DNA of 64,000 nucleotides from Terfezia claveryi (taxonomy: Eukaryota > Ascomycota > Pezizomycetes > Pezizales > Pezizaceae), in the NCBI GenBank assembly GCA_015179025.1, contig WHUX01000004.1:186001-250000 (forward strand), given 5' to 3'. The position numbers were made by a program, and so were the translations under genes. Positions 10,973 to 23,149 of this stretch are shown here, one piece after another. A model generated the notes under the pieces. It worked only from the letters and a program-made list of their open reading frames with translations, was not told the origin of the DNA and searched no databases. Numbering within the stretch: position 1 is the first letter of the stretch; every line of letters starts with the position of its first letter.

Positions 10973-13900
10973 CAACCAACACCCGCTTATATGGTAAATG
11001 GTTCCTTGTGAACGGGAGTATTTATACGATCGCACACGGAATCAATAATTGTATGAAACTGGTCTTTCCTATGTATAATATGGATAGGTGTCGACTGGAG
11101 CGGGAAAGTCACCATGATTATTTCAACAAACCAACTACTACACTCTTTAACATGCATTTTTGGCAAATTGCATGATGATAACGATTATGAGAATGAAGCG
11201 ACGACTACGAAACTGTTCATTGCAGTCTGTTTAATATTATCAGATACAGAATTGCGAGCAATCGCCGGATTTTACACCATAATCAACTTTTAACGAGATC
11301 TGTACTATTCCATGGGAGGCTACTCTGATTTACTGTTTTGCGCGTTTCTGCTTCCTGCTTTTCCCTTCATCTCTTTTTCTCATTTCGGTTTCATTTTTTC
11401 GCTGGGCTATTGTGCTGGACCGGAGTCCAAAAACAGAGTAGGGCTGTAGAGGGGAGAGAGAGGGGGGAGGGGTTGTTGGTTGAGGGGGCCATCAGAAGGC
11501 ATGGGATATATGGGCATGGTGCGCGGTGGTGGTATCAGTTGGCGGCGTCCTCAGTAGGAGTTTAGTACTGTTTGTATGTTCCATGTCCTGTCAACCTGAT
11601 TCATCGTTCCTTTATGCAAGACTACCCAAGTACCACAACCTTTTTCCTTCTACTCTTCTATTTTCTTGTCTCGCGTTAACAAAGCACTCATCGCAGGTTC
11701 GGTTACTGGTAAGTATTTATGTTATTCCCTCCAATTCTTATTAACTATTTCCTTATATTTCCTTTTGGGATAAGATGTTTTGCAGCGATGCACATTGGGG
11801 TGGGTAGGTATTGGAGGGCGGTCGGTATCAAATTTTGGTTATTTTCGTCTTATTCTGGGTAGGCAAAGAATTGATTTTCGTAACCTTTTTCTTTTCTTGT
11901 GCGAGCGCAAGTATATACAGACCACCAAAAAAAAGAAGGGTCAAGGCACAGATTTCGGAGAACTGGGTTTTTTTTTTTTCATTTTCTTCTACTCTTACGA
12001 ATCTTCGCCCCGTTTTCTTTTTCTTTGTGATTTCCTTAGTTATAGTTACCTTACGTTATTTAACTTCTTATTCTTTCCCCTCATCCTCTTTTTCCTTGCT
12101 GCAATTTCCCATTCTTGATGTAGCCTATTGGGTTTTTGTCTGTGTGGCCAGGTCTTGTCAACGCCTTGCTTGCTCGGGGGGCTGTTCCAACCACGCCCCA
12201 GGCATTCAGCCTGGGCCTTTCCCCACATATGCAGCCTTTCTCCAGTCTCCCAGCACTCAGGCCTTTCAACAGATAGACAATCTCCTCGGAATGTCATGCA
12301 ACACCGGGTAACAATTGGGCAGCACCCGCGTCAGTCTCTTCTGCGCATGTCGATACATACGCTTAACGCTAGGTACTTCCTTTGTTTTTCTTTACACTTT
12401 GGATTCTCCTTCCTTATTCGGCTTCGTGCAGTCATGGATGGGCAAGCTTAACGTTGAGCTGGTGTGGTTCGGAGCGCGGTGGGTGGCGTCGGACCGGTGG
12501 GTAGATGATGGTGGGGGAGGTTAGGGAAGGAGATGAGGGTAGGGTGAAGATGAGTGGTGGGTAAACGGCGGGAACGTTCACTGGGCAGCTACATTACATG
12601 CCTGCAAAATTGGGCGGCAACTTTGATTTATTTTGCAGTACTGGGTATTTATTTCATTTCAACGCAACAAAATTTCGGAATAATCTGGGCGGCTATCTGA
12701 ATCTTTACTGCTTGTTCTTGCGTTGTTTTTGTTTAATCTAACGAAACTTACTTGGGTGGCTATCTGATTTGTTTTTGTTTTGCGGCCTTTTCCTTACGAT
12801 TACGTTGTCTCCGAGTTTCACCTTGATCTTTCTGGTTTTGTGACTGCGTGGAGTGTGGCACATCACATGTCCCCCCCCACTCGCAAAACCGAGCCTATAG
12901 TCTTTGTAAGTACATTAATATTTTGTTGAGCACCACGAGGGGAGGGGTAGGGGGATAAAAGGTCGGAGTGCTTTTTTTTGAAAGAGGGGGTGTTCTGCAG
13001 AGTATTGATTGATTACTCTGGGGCGGGGGTTCTTTTCGAATTCGCTCGTTCGTTCTCTCGATAACGTAGCTATTAAACCATGGATCTGGTTGGCTTCTCA
13101 CTCCCTGTTGGCTCGATCAGTCGATGAGTTTGAAGCTTGAAGTACCGAGCTTCCCCGTTCCGGTTTAAACCTCACGCCATCCCCCTTCCACTGTGCCCAT
13201 CTCGAATTCCTTTCCCTCAAGTTCCTCAGATCATTCCGTCATTAAGGATCTCGCTCCCTTCAGGCCGCCATGTCCGCCAGTTGAAGCCCATGGTAACCCA
13301 TAGATCCCCAGTAGAAGCGTTCCCAGCGCCTTCCACGTATGTCAAATCTCATTGGATGACGTCCCCTGGCCCACGAGAATAATTCGCAATTTCCACTAAC
13401 CACCCAGTATACGTTCCAACTATTAACCAATCGTGTTGCACATTCTTACTTCCACTATGGGCATGCTTCCCGGGTTGGTGGATAACTCGAAGGCGGCGGT
13501 GGTGGGTGGTGGATGGGCTTGGGGGTACATAGTGGCATGGTATTAAAAAAAAAAGGGGGGGGTAGAGAGGAAGATCTCTCGTGACAGAAGCCTGTTGTTT
13601 CTCTCATTCGTTCTCATCAACCCAGCATAATACTTTCGTCCCATAACGTGAGACCACCCACCACCCCCATGATAAGTTCCACCCACCCCCTCAATTTTGT
13701 AGGAAGCTCCCGACTCGCCAAGGCAATTTTTGTAGCTTGTGGATTCGAATTATCCGTGATGCGTCCTGCCTCGGGGGAACTGCTCCGAATGGTACTACGG
13801 TAGTATCAAATCACGTTTTGCTCCTACCTCATTCCTGCGGCCAGTAGGCCCCAACCTCTCATCAAAGCGCTTTTCCTCGTAGCAATTTGACCTGCAACCT

Positions 13901-16900
13901 CCAGCTTGCACGGTGGTATTGTGTCCAGTCAAAAATCGTGACCATGGGAGTGAGAGAGGCACCGAGTGACGAGGTTGAGGGGAAAGAATAAACGGAGGCG
14001 GGGTCTGTGCCTGTCGAGATGCAGCGAAAAGTCAGGGTATTCATTCGCCATATTTGAGAGACCGGTCAAATATTGTTTTCTTAGATCCCATATCTTCCTA
14101 AGCATCCCTCACACAATTAATTAAACCAGATATCACAAACCAATTCCAAACTCGATTACTATTTTGAGTTAACCATGCAGGCCAAATTCATATCAATGCC
14201 TCAGAGGTAGGGTGCCGAATTGATAGCAGTGGACGGACAACATAACATAACGGGCATGCTTTATCATAACCGCCATGTTTCTCCTCATAACTTCCCAGCT
14301 GCGATCTCTGACACACTTCCGTAACCTGGCTCGAGCGCTGAGGGTCGCCGATGGGGTAAAGTGATTCAAGAAGGACAAGACAAGAAGCCTAAAAACGGGG
14401 CTGTCCGTCAAAACCGAGATTGCAAGGAAGTGAATAGCCAGTAAAGCTTAGAGAGGCCAGTTAAAAGCGTTCAGGCCACAGAACTCAAATCACGATCATC
14501 TGCATCCCGGGATATGTACCTTGGGATGCATGCACCAAGTAGATATATCACACAGAACGTTCTTGGGTCTCTCATCATTATTCAACTGGATTACCCCAGG
14601 TGCTGCTGTCTCATCCATTCCAAAAAATCTCCGATGAAAGCTCCCACATCTTCCGAGCGCTGTTGACTCTTTCTGGTTGCGAATACATGTGTGTTGTGGG
14701 CTGCTTCCCGGTATCCTGGGATGAGGTGAGAAACGAATCAAATGAGCCATGGGTGACATAAAGCCCAGGATTGACTTGCTTCCATCCAGAATCCTTTGCC
14801 GAGCATGTGAGTATCCACTTTAAACCCAGTAGCATTGTCTCTGTGCTCATTCTTCGCAGAAACGCATTTGTCAAGTTGTGGCCATAGCGGCGACGGGAGA
14901 GGAACGGCTCTGTCGAATAGAAAATCCCGATTGCCACCAAACGCCTAGGCAAGAATAGAGTTGTGGATTGACATGAGGGCTGCAGCTGAGCGTGCAGCTA
15001 CCACAGCTGCAACTGAGGTGGTAGTGTTTGTTTTGCAGTCCTGCTAACATGCAGAGTATTCAGATTCTGCATCTCTTGGTCTGTATGAGAAGTACCTCCG
15101 TGGTATCCGCTCATCTACATGCCCTGTTGCCGCATGCGAGACATTTGAGCTTGGAGCGCCTATGGCAGCCAACAGCATCCCAAACAACGAATCCTATTTG
15201 TTTAATCTTAGTTAAGACCGAGATCCAACTGCAACGCCACTTAGTGGAGCTAGGGTTTACTCACAATCATAGAAGTAGATTCACTTCCAGGACACCTCGC
15301 TTTGCATATATTCCCCACGATTGTCTGTGGTCACGAGGTACGTTAGTTACTAACGCATGCCTCGTATGTTTTTCCTCCACTTCTGCTTCTCAACTGCATT
15401 GCGTCTGCTAATAACACGGAACAGTTCGCGACTTATCAGCCCACAACCAGCTCGAATACGCCCGCATGTGCTAACGTGCTCCCGGTTTGATGTATCATTT
15501 GTATTCCTTCGGTGGTGATACGGCTAGCCACGCTGGGATCAATGCAACATTCTGGCGTTTCTGATAACCATCTTGCCTCGTATCTTTCGGCGAACACAGG
15601 AAGAGTGCCTCCAACAGGCACATTCTCACTGAGAGCTCCTGCAGGCCCTCAACATCTACTCCAGCGTCTGGCGCCCGAATTTCTCTCCGTCGATTTGGTT
15701 TGAAGATCAAAAATCCCTCTTTGGCACGATTTGAAGAAGTTTCTTCTTCTCATATATTGATTGTGTCATCATACATGGCTAACCTTGCCACGCACTTTTC
15801 AGCAGGAAGCCTTCCATCGGCTCGGAGAGATTTCGAAGTTTCCACAGATTCCCGGATACTCTGCAATCTGTAGTACCGAAAAGCCGTGTGCATTATGGCC
15901 GAGGGCTCCCGTCAATATAAAAAATATCATAAACTTCGGTTGATGTGTTTTACCAGCGACATTACGGGATACTATACCTAGACACATTTGGTGCGGATGT
16001 GCCCAATCTCCTCGAGTCCTGGTGACGCATGTCAATTCAAATGGAATCCAAACAAGATACCCATGCAGTCTCTGTTGAATGTCAGAAGTCAGAATTTCTC
16101 TCACCTCCAAGCTGTATATATGAATGGACATTTTAAGGGATCGGCCTGAGAACAGACGCGGTAAACTTCATCCAAGAATTCGCGGTTACTGTTCTGTTGT
16201 GAAGGCTGGGGAGAATAGCTTCAAAACTAGAAATTGCCTCAGAGCTCCTTGCAACTTCTCATAGGTAATTGCATTATTTCGTCGTTCTCTCCAAATCACG
16301 TGCTCGCGGCCTCTATGTACCACTTGCCAGTTAGGCACAGTCCAAGAACCTAACTGGATCAGGAAAATTACCACTACATTGTTCCTCTGCATGATTTCCT
16401 TTCCGTGCCAGTCGGGGGGAGTGAACGCAATATGTGAAAACAGAATTCGGAGACTGAGTCGGAGATCAACATTTTCTAGGCAGAAAAGGAAGTGGATTTT
16501 TAAGCTATGTAGTGGTGAGCAAGAGCCTCGACCGCCTATTTTATGGCCATGGGAAGGAAGAGAATTTAGGGAAAATTAATACCTCACAGACAGAGAAAAG
16601 TAGGGGCGAAAACGCTCCGGCCGACAGACGTCTCATCGCAGCTGCAGTTCATGAACGATATTGCCAATACCCGCAATGTCACCCTCTAGTGTTGCTACTT
16701 TGGTATGTAGAGTATCTCTCTTCACAGTCGCTGCCATTTTCGCCTATAGCTCTTGCAAGTGATATGGCATCTGAAGTCGAAAAAATGTGGCTTTTCCATA
16801 GTCCCTTGCAGACTGCTACTGTGCAAGGCCCCAAAAACACCTAAAACCTATTCGGTTTCTGTCTTTCAGTCCTCTGTATATTTCAACATATACCCATAAT

Positions 16901-17885
16901 GCTTTTTCAACTTTGTATCGCCGATTGGCTCGCCTGTCAAGCCATCCATCACCAACCGAGAAGGTTAGACATGCCTAAATATCAAAGCTTAGCCTTTTTC
17001 TTACTACCTCTATCCATGACCTTTCCCCGGATTCATATTAAGAACAGATGACGGACAGCCTTATATCAGCATTGCCTATGTAGGCAACTAGCTCCAGCAA
17101 CCTGTAGGAATCCCTGCCGAGCTGCAGCGTAACGCGTGAGATCGTAAGTTTGCATATCGCCAGAACATCGTATTTTAGGTTTCAATCATCGAAGGTCTTC
17201 TGAGATAAAGTAGAGGTAATGTCTGGCGAGAATGAGAATACTGCCCGGTTGAGGAAATGGGTTGAGGTTACCATTGGTGAGTTGTCTTTTGGCGATGTTG
17301 GCTCGTCTGAATTGAAATCGTTTGTGGAAATTGGTGTGGTTAGTAAGCCTTAACGGCTTGGCACTTTCCTGAATGCTGTCTCAGGCAACGACATATCTTC
17401 AGCGACGTGCAACTTCATGACAGGCTGGAGTTCGTAGTATCGTAGATGCACAATCGTAATGTATCATGGCTGGTATTGTAGAGATAACTGGACCCTATGC
17501 TTCTTACTGTGTGCATGCAGATGAGGGCACGCAATAGTGTAATACGGCATAGTGCGACATCCCAATTCACCATCCATTCCAAAGCTAGTTCGTTTCATAC
17601 AATATAGAATCAATGTAAGGGTGCAAGATTCATATCAAGCCAGGATGCATAAAGTGTAATTTCAAATCTTTTACTAAGTCTAGAGAACGTAACTTTACAA
17701 TTCTTATAAGTTCAAGCATGCCTGTCTGCCTGCCCTAGGCCTCAGGTCTGGCTTTTCACGTTCTTGGTCTCCATATAAGGCACATAAAAGGCACATAATT
17801 GACTACCAACGTATTATAGTTTGAGTCCGTAGTAAAGTTCTATAGGAAGTTAGTAAGAATACATAATTCAGGGTCTTTAGCAGTC
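10973..17885. other. Intergenic, low-complexity and pyrimidine-rich; no gene seen
   Basis: 11.3-12.5 kb is T/C-rich on the + strand and gives several short frames of Phe/Leu/Ser composition that are artefacts of base bias. 12.6-12.8 kb has three imperfect copies of a unit containing GGGYGGCTATCTGA. 13.5-13.7 kb has A and G runs and CCACCC stretches. Short broken frames on the - strand at 14.5-14.95 and 15.4-16.4 kb have protein-like composition but no family I recognise; they may be remnants of decayed genes. Confidence 0.5.
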
Positions 17886-19280
17886 TCACAATGAAAGTAT
17901 CATCACTTGTCTTTCCAGTATTGAGTGAATGATCACCAACAGCCTCAAAAGGGAGCACTGCTGTATGCCATTATGGAATTACAGTCCCACATTGGTTACT
18001 AGATCTGGGAACACCATATTCCTCAAGAATAGTAGGCTTTCCAATTGCTTTGGCAACAGTACCATGGCAGGTGATAAAAGTAGTTTCCCAGGAGTACTGA
18101 ATCGAGAAGTTATGAGCTCCCATATTGATTTCAATCACTAGGGGGTTGTTTACGCCCTGAGACCAAGAACTGGGATACCAGTGGAAGGTTGCAAAGTCGA
18201 TGCTGCTAAGCTCAATTGTTGCAAAATCAACACCCCTCCACTATTGTAGAACCAGTCGGAGTTTCCAGCCCTGTGAAAGACCCTTCAGTTCCGCCGGTCA
18301 CCAAGTAATTCTTGTCAATGGTCTTGATATAAGCAAACATCTCACTGACACAGGACGTGACCCTGGGGGAGTGCAAAGCCAGACTAGAGCACCAGCACAC
18401 CTTTGCTTCATTGGCCAATCCCCAAGCAGAAATAGTCGGTGAAGTCGTATCACGGCAAACTACGGCCTTGACGTAGTCCTTATATGCATTTTTGATGGCG
18501 GTGTTGGCGTAGAATGCATCATGACCCTGACCACTAGCCAAAGCGTCCACTTAGACTTTTATTCACCATAGTCACCCCAATTATCGACAAATAGGATACT
18601 AAGGCGGGAATACCGCGAGCTTGAGCCGTTGATAATGCACTCCAGGCGTTGCACCAGTATTGATTCTGGAAAGCTGTAATAAAGATTCAGTTCTAGTCTG
18701 GTTGGCATCGAAAGAGGTGGCGGCTTGTAGTCAGCGAAACTCAAATACGCAAAATCCTCATGCCAGATAACTTGAACTAGTCGAGCGCGTAATCGGGACT
18801 ATGATATTCAAAGAAAGAGATTAGACCTTGAGCATGCAAATGTTTCCGTCTTATTAATAACTCACTTGTGATCCAACGAAGTAAAATTTATTCCCATTCA
18901 CCCTGAATCCCGTGGTCACACCTGTTGGCATGGGTAGTGCAGGTTGGAACACTGCAACCACTTGTGTAGGCGTTGCCGAGGCAATGTCTAAAAAATTCGA
19001 AGTCAATTTGATATAGCTCTAAACTGACAGGTATTCAGAATACTGCAATAATATCCACTAACACATGTCGTCCCGCCCGTACAACCAACACCGCACCTGC
19101 ATTGAAGTTGTCTGTGAATATGGCCCAAAGGCATAGGATGCTCACACTGCCCCAGAGCGCCAACCTCGGCAGATACACCAGTTGCCAGCCAATAAGGCAA
19201 GAGAAGAAAAAATTGGAGAATCCATCCTGATCATCCCAAATGTGTATAGGTAATGTACACTGGAGATTTGCGCTCATGTG
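17886..19280 (-). pseudogene. Broken CBM1-GH5 endo-beta-1,4-mannanase
   Basis: On the - strand the pieces of a secreted mannan endo-1,4-beta-mannosidase follow in the right order, in different frames. First comes a hydrophobic signal-like start (about 19200-19130). Then comes a cellulose-binding CBM1 with GCTGGTTCVSGYYCSILNTC (about 19090-19030), joined to an upstream GQ by a plausible GT-AG intron. A linker and FRVNGNKFYFVGS (the GH5_7 start) follow. Then FVDNWGDYG, GHDAFYANTAIKNAYKDYVKAVV, a degraded form of the acid/base motif (WGLANEA where the family has WELANEP), DFATFHWYPSSW, and KAIGKPTILEEYGVP, which carries the nucleophile Glu. Multiple frameshifts and stops separate these blocks, so no enzyme can be made. 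The functional relatives are secreted hemicellulases acting on plant mannan. A GCCAACCAGACTA motif (18692-18704) lies inside the wreck. Confidence 0.8.
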
Positions 19281-20336
19281 GTAATGCTTTGAGACTATAT
19301 ATACATGATTATACTAATATCAGTGACCTCGACCTGAACCAAGAAGAGAACTTGGACTCGGACCTAAGGCGTTCACGGTGTGTAAACTCGTTGAATACGA
19401 AACGTCATCTGTAAGTCTAGCGATGGGACCCACTATCACACTTGCCGAGCTGCGGAATATAGGCCTATCCTGAATGAAGCCTTGCGCCAAATGATGCCGA
19501 CAGCATTACATGTAGTATATACAGGCATATTGGCCCAGGCGGAACTGCAAGTGGGTTCCAGAAACTGCCCTGTGAGGAGGCACCGCCTTTTGCTATATCA
19601 ATGCTTGTGATCTGTTAATACGGTGGTAGGGTAGTGGCGGCAAGTAGACAGGCCTCCAACCAGAGCCTTATGGAAGGCAATGAGTTTTTGGTGGTAGGAA
19701 AGCCCCTCGCTTGAACACACTCTACTAAAGATGACTGGAACCCAGTGCTGAAGACGGGTTAATGAGAGCCTACGGTAGAAACATGAGATGCCGGAACCAG
19801 GCCCGAAAGTATATGATCTGAAAGACTTTAGTCAGGTACTCTTTGGGGGCTCGAAAAACAAACCCATTTACATGCTATATGCTAAGATTTAGCTCGAGCC
19901 ACTTTTTGATTCTCCGGTATGAGACATCTACTTCGCCAGCAGTTATGATTTCCCCAACATATTCCTTCCAGAAGTGTGAAGCAACCGATGTCATGAATAC
20001 ACCAGTACTTCATGTGCCCTAAGGCTGCATTACCTCTAGTTTGCATCAAGAGGTCAGGATAGAGTGTCCATGTTAACCTGCTAGCTGCACAAAATCAAGG
20101 CTGAGCGACTTCACACTGATACAAGTGTGATGATAAGGCACGGGGTGATGAAGATATCTTTCTCCTTCCACGAACAGCCTGTGAACCGGATGCTCAAGTA
20201 CTTCAAAGTATGTGGATACTTCTTATGCTGCTTGGTTGTAACCAACGATTACCTTCCTGGATATGGGATTTCACATCAGTATAATGAGTTTCCGGTAGTA
20301 ATGTGACGCTCCCATCCTAATCACTATCTGGTATCT

Positions 20337-20363
20337 CTCAGATTGATCGAGACTACTCAGATT
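20337..20363 (-). repeat. Micro-insert GATCGAGACTA between 8-bp direct repeats
   Basis: CTCAGATT at 20337-20344 recurs at 20356-20363 around GATCGAGACTA (TAGTCTCGATC on the other strand). Same subtype as the longer inserts at 21.4 and 38.8 kb, cut shorter at the variable end. Confidence 0.75.
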
Positions 20364-20555
20364 CTCAAATTGACAATCTGCGGTTGGTTTAGTTTTATCA
20401 ACCCATTTGCAACCCAACATATATTGGTCCATCTAGTAATCTGAACATACGAGTCTGAGCGCCTGATAGCCTATATTGTAGCTGAAGTATGCCTAAAGCT
20501 TGTAAACTACCAGATCTATCAAAGTAATCTGGTTCAAAGCCTCTACGAGGGTCTG

Positions 20556-20605
20556 ATCGAGAGACGAGACTAATCGAGAGTGCCAACCAGACTATAATCG
20601 AGAGT
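20556..20605 (-). repeat. Two adjacent, overlapping micro-inserts with their own direct repeats
   Basis: ATCGAGAG (20556-20563) recurs at 20573-20580 around ACGAGACTA. The 11-mer TAATCGAGAGT (20571-20581), which overlaps that second copy, recurs at 20595-20605 around GCCAACCAGACTA. One TAGTCTCG-type and one TAGTCTGG-type event therefore appear to have struck the same site in sequence. Immediately upstream (20543-20562) is a further partial copy of the longer TAGTCTCG-type sequence. Confidence 0.75.
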
Positions 20606-21269
20606 AGGTTCAAGGCAACCAGATTAGGGAGTTGGGAGGCTACTTAGTAAGCAACACTCAGCGCTACTAACGTGGGGTCTGCTGCGCAGAAATGAGAGCG
20701 AACTTCGAAGGCATTTTCGAGATCCACAACAGTAATAGGCCCTGAATTCGGCTCGAAAAATAGCCAAGTAACACGGAGAATTTCTGGTGTCGGGAGGTTG
20801 CACTATACTACCCACACAACAATAGGTGGTAGCGATTCGAAAACGCTAAATATAAAGAACTGCTAACCGGGATTGATTAGCCACATGTCAGAAAGGACGG
20901 GAGGAAGTTTTGCTACTCAAATTGACCATTGCCCTTGGTTCTTTAAAACATACAGCCAGGGAACTTTGCTGTGCCAAGCGGTTTTGTGGCGAGCCATGAT
21001 TGATATTATAACATTTTGTTTTGAATATGACGATGTGTTTGAAGATATAAATCCTTTTGAAGGAGAATGCTGTGCTCGGCTGGCACTCCAAGGAACAGAA
21101 TGTAAATGAGTGGTCTACATGAACTATGAATCAGATCATCAGAAATATATAATAAAGTAGTCTTGGGGGCAATTAATAATTGGGTTCTATAAACCACCCA
21201 CTTGCTAGAGTTACTTAGAATTAGCTCGTCCTGTGCACAAGGGCTAGGCGTCATGACTATCATCAGCTA

Positions 21270-21325
21270 TGCTCCACACTCGTCACGCTCCCCACTCGTC
21301 ACACGCTCCCCACTCGTCACACACG
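21270..21325 (+). repeat. Three tandem copies of an 18-bp unit
   Basis: A unit close to CGCTCCCCACTCGTCACA is repeated about three times with small length changes. No coding potential; a minor minisatellite upstream of eS7. Confidence 0.75.
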
Positions 21326-21358
21326 TCTTGTCTACGTATACGGCGCTGCTTTGGTAAC

Positions 21359-21399
21359 ATATACATATAGTCTCGATCAGACCCTCGTAGATATACATA
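21359..21399 (+). repeat. 23-bp micro-insert between 9-bp direct repeats
   Basis: ATATACATA at 21359-21367 recurs at 21391-21399. The insert (21368-21390) begins TAGTCTCGATCAGACC and ends CTCGTAG. It is identical over all 23 bases to the reverse complement of the insert at 38.8 kb. The flanks are AT-rich, so the repeat alone is weak, but the insert identity is strong. Confidence 0.75.
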
Positions 21400-21664
21400 C
21401 ATACGGACATACATATTCCCCAACCAGTACCAACCAGACTAAGTGAGTGATCCTTGATTGGTCATACATCTATTCATCCATTGCACGTGTTGCTTAACAT
21501 AAACAGGAAACTTAAAAGGCGCCAAGGGAAGGGCAAACCCTTGTCACGCACACAAGGTCCGAGTTTGGCACTGGTGATGATAATTATCGAAAGTCGACAA
21601 ATTTATCGCCGCGTAACGCCTTTACTTTCCACTGTCCTCCCGACAATTCGTCAAAATAATCACC

Positions 21665-22469
21665 ATGTCCGCTATCATTAAGATCGCTCATAACTCCCCA
21701 TCCAGGACCAAGCCCTCTGAGTTGGAGACATCTATCGCTCAGGCGGTATACGATCTTGAGACCCAAGTCGCTGACTTGAAGGCTCCCCTTAGGCCTTTGC
21801 AGTTCCACAGTGCGAGAGAGGTGTGTTTTAAAACTGTCGCATTTTTGGGGGCTTATCTTCAGTCAAGGAAATAGTGTGCGTCATGGTAGAAACTGGCTGA
21901 CTTGGTGAATTGGATATAATAGGTTGAGGTTGGCGGAGGCAAGAAGGCTATTGTCATCTTCATCCCAGTGCCACTTCTCCAGCAATTTCACAAGGTCCAA
22001 CAACGGTATGTGCACCTCCAGGGCTCATGAAATGAGCCATAGTTGAGACACATACAATTCCATACGATTTCGATATTCGAGCCACGAGATCACTGACACC
22101 TCGTTTTCTGTTAGCCTTACTCGTGAACTCGAAAAGAAGTTCTCAGACAGACACGTTGTTTTCCTCGCCCTCCGCCGAATTCTTCCCATCCCCTCCAGGA
22201 GGTCTCGTGTTACCCAGAAGCGACCCCGATCTCGAACCCTCACCGTTGTTCACGAGAACCTCCTACAGGACCTTGTGTACCCCACTGAGATTGTCGGGAA
22301 GCGCGTCCGTACCAAGGTGGATGGTCACAAGATCACCAAGGTCTACTTGGACTCAAAGGAAAAGTCAGTTGTTGACTACAAAGTCGACACCTTTGGTGAG
22401 GTGTATCGAAAATTGACCGGAAAACATGTTACGTTCGAGTTCGGTGGAGCTACTGGTGCTGAGTACTAA
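21665..22469 (+). CDS. RPS7: 40S ribosomal protein eS7 (S7e)
   Basis: Structural protein of the small ribosomal subunit, cytosolic, also needed for 18S rRNA maturation. The model has three exons (21665-21820, 21923-22005, 22115-22469) giving 197 residues, close to the usual 190-194. Family signatures are continuous across the splice sites: [20 protein letters not shown], then [20 protein letters not shown], then [44 protein letters not shown] and a C-terminal [11 protein letters not shown]. Introns are 102 and 109 bp with GTGTGT and GTATGT donors. The ATG has a CACC context and a pyrimidine-rich leader as is common for ribosomal protein genes. No anomaly seen. Confidence 0.97.
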
Positions 22470-23149
22470 ATATGGAATGAAGAGCGCACATTTCGATCCC
22501 AGAGCGCCGAGCTGCGGGTGATGAAATTGAGCTTGTCTACGGAGTCACGATGAGCAGCGGTCCATGTTTCAAGGGATATCTTCTTTTCTTATGTACTTGG
22601 GCTGTATCTTTTTGACGTTCTTCTGTCAATTTTCACTGGGATGCTGGGCTTCTTTTTTTGCCCCAACTTGAACAGTGAAATGAATTAAAATGGGAAATGG
22701 GCATTTTTTACTTACCATTGGGCGTTGGGGAATATGTTGGGGGGGAATAGAGCATGATATTTAGCCCCCTACTTTCAATTTCGACGGGCTTATTCCGATC
22801 ACTGCAGTTCATTGCGTGCAAACTACAGAGGTACTGCATTGAGGGTAAGTGTTACCCACTAGGAGTGAGATATGATGTAGTAGTTAGTAATGAGCGTATA
22901 CCGCGAGACTAATGAGTCAATCCTATGATGAGTCTGGTTGGTACCAGACTACTCTGATCCCAACTTCTCCGTGACCACTATTCATCCCTAGCGTAATAAT
23001 TATCTTAGCATAATAGTTAGGTTTCGGCAAGTCAGAACTAAGGTTTCGGACCGTACTTCTCACGTGAGGAAAGAAAATCTTGGCAAAAGATTTCCAAATT
23101 ATAAGTCCCACAGATGGGAAATACGTACCACGATCCCCAGCGATCTACA

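Larger units (their letters stand above)
19290..21660. other. Intergenic, no gene seen; several micro-inserts
   Basis: No reading frame with recognisable content. It holds a cluster of TAGTCT-anchored micro-inserts (20.3-20.6 kb and 21.4 kb) and a short tandem repeat at 21.27 kb. The last 60 bases before the eS7 start are pyrimidine-rich, as expected for its leader. Confidence 0.6.

Noticed and set aside
11780..12311. Phe/Ser-rich frames
   Set aside because: Produced by T/C-rich DNA; no family and no conserved pattern.
14611..16392. Possible decayed protein gene on the minus strand
   Set aside because: Pieces look protein-like but I could not tie them to a family or join them by splicing, so no feature is claimed.
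18692..18704. GCCAACCAGACTA within the mannanase relic as an insertion with target duplication
   Set aside because: The motif matches the family but no flanking direct repeat is visible.
22931..22953. GTCTGGTTGGTACCAGAC as another micro-insert
   Set aside because: It is an inverted repeat without flanking direct repeats, so it was not counted.
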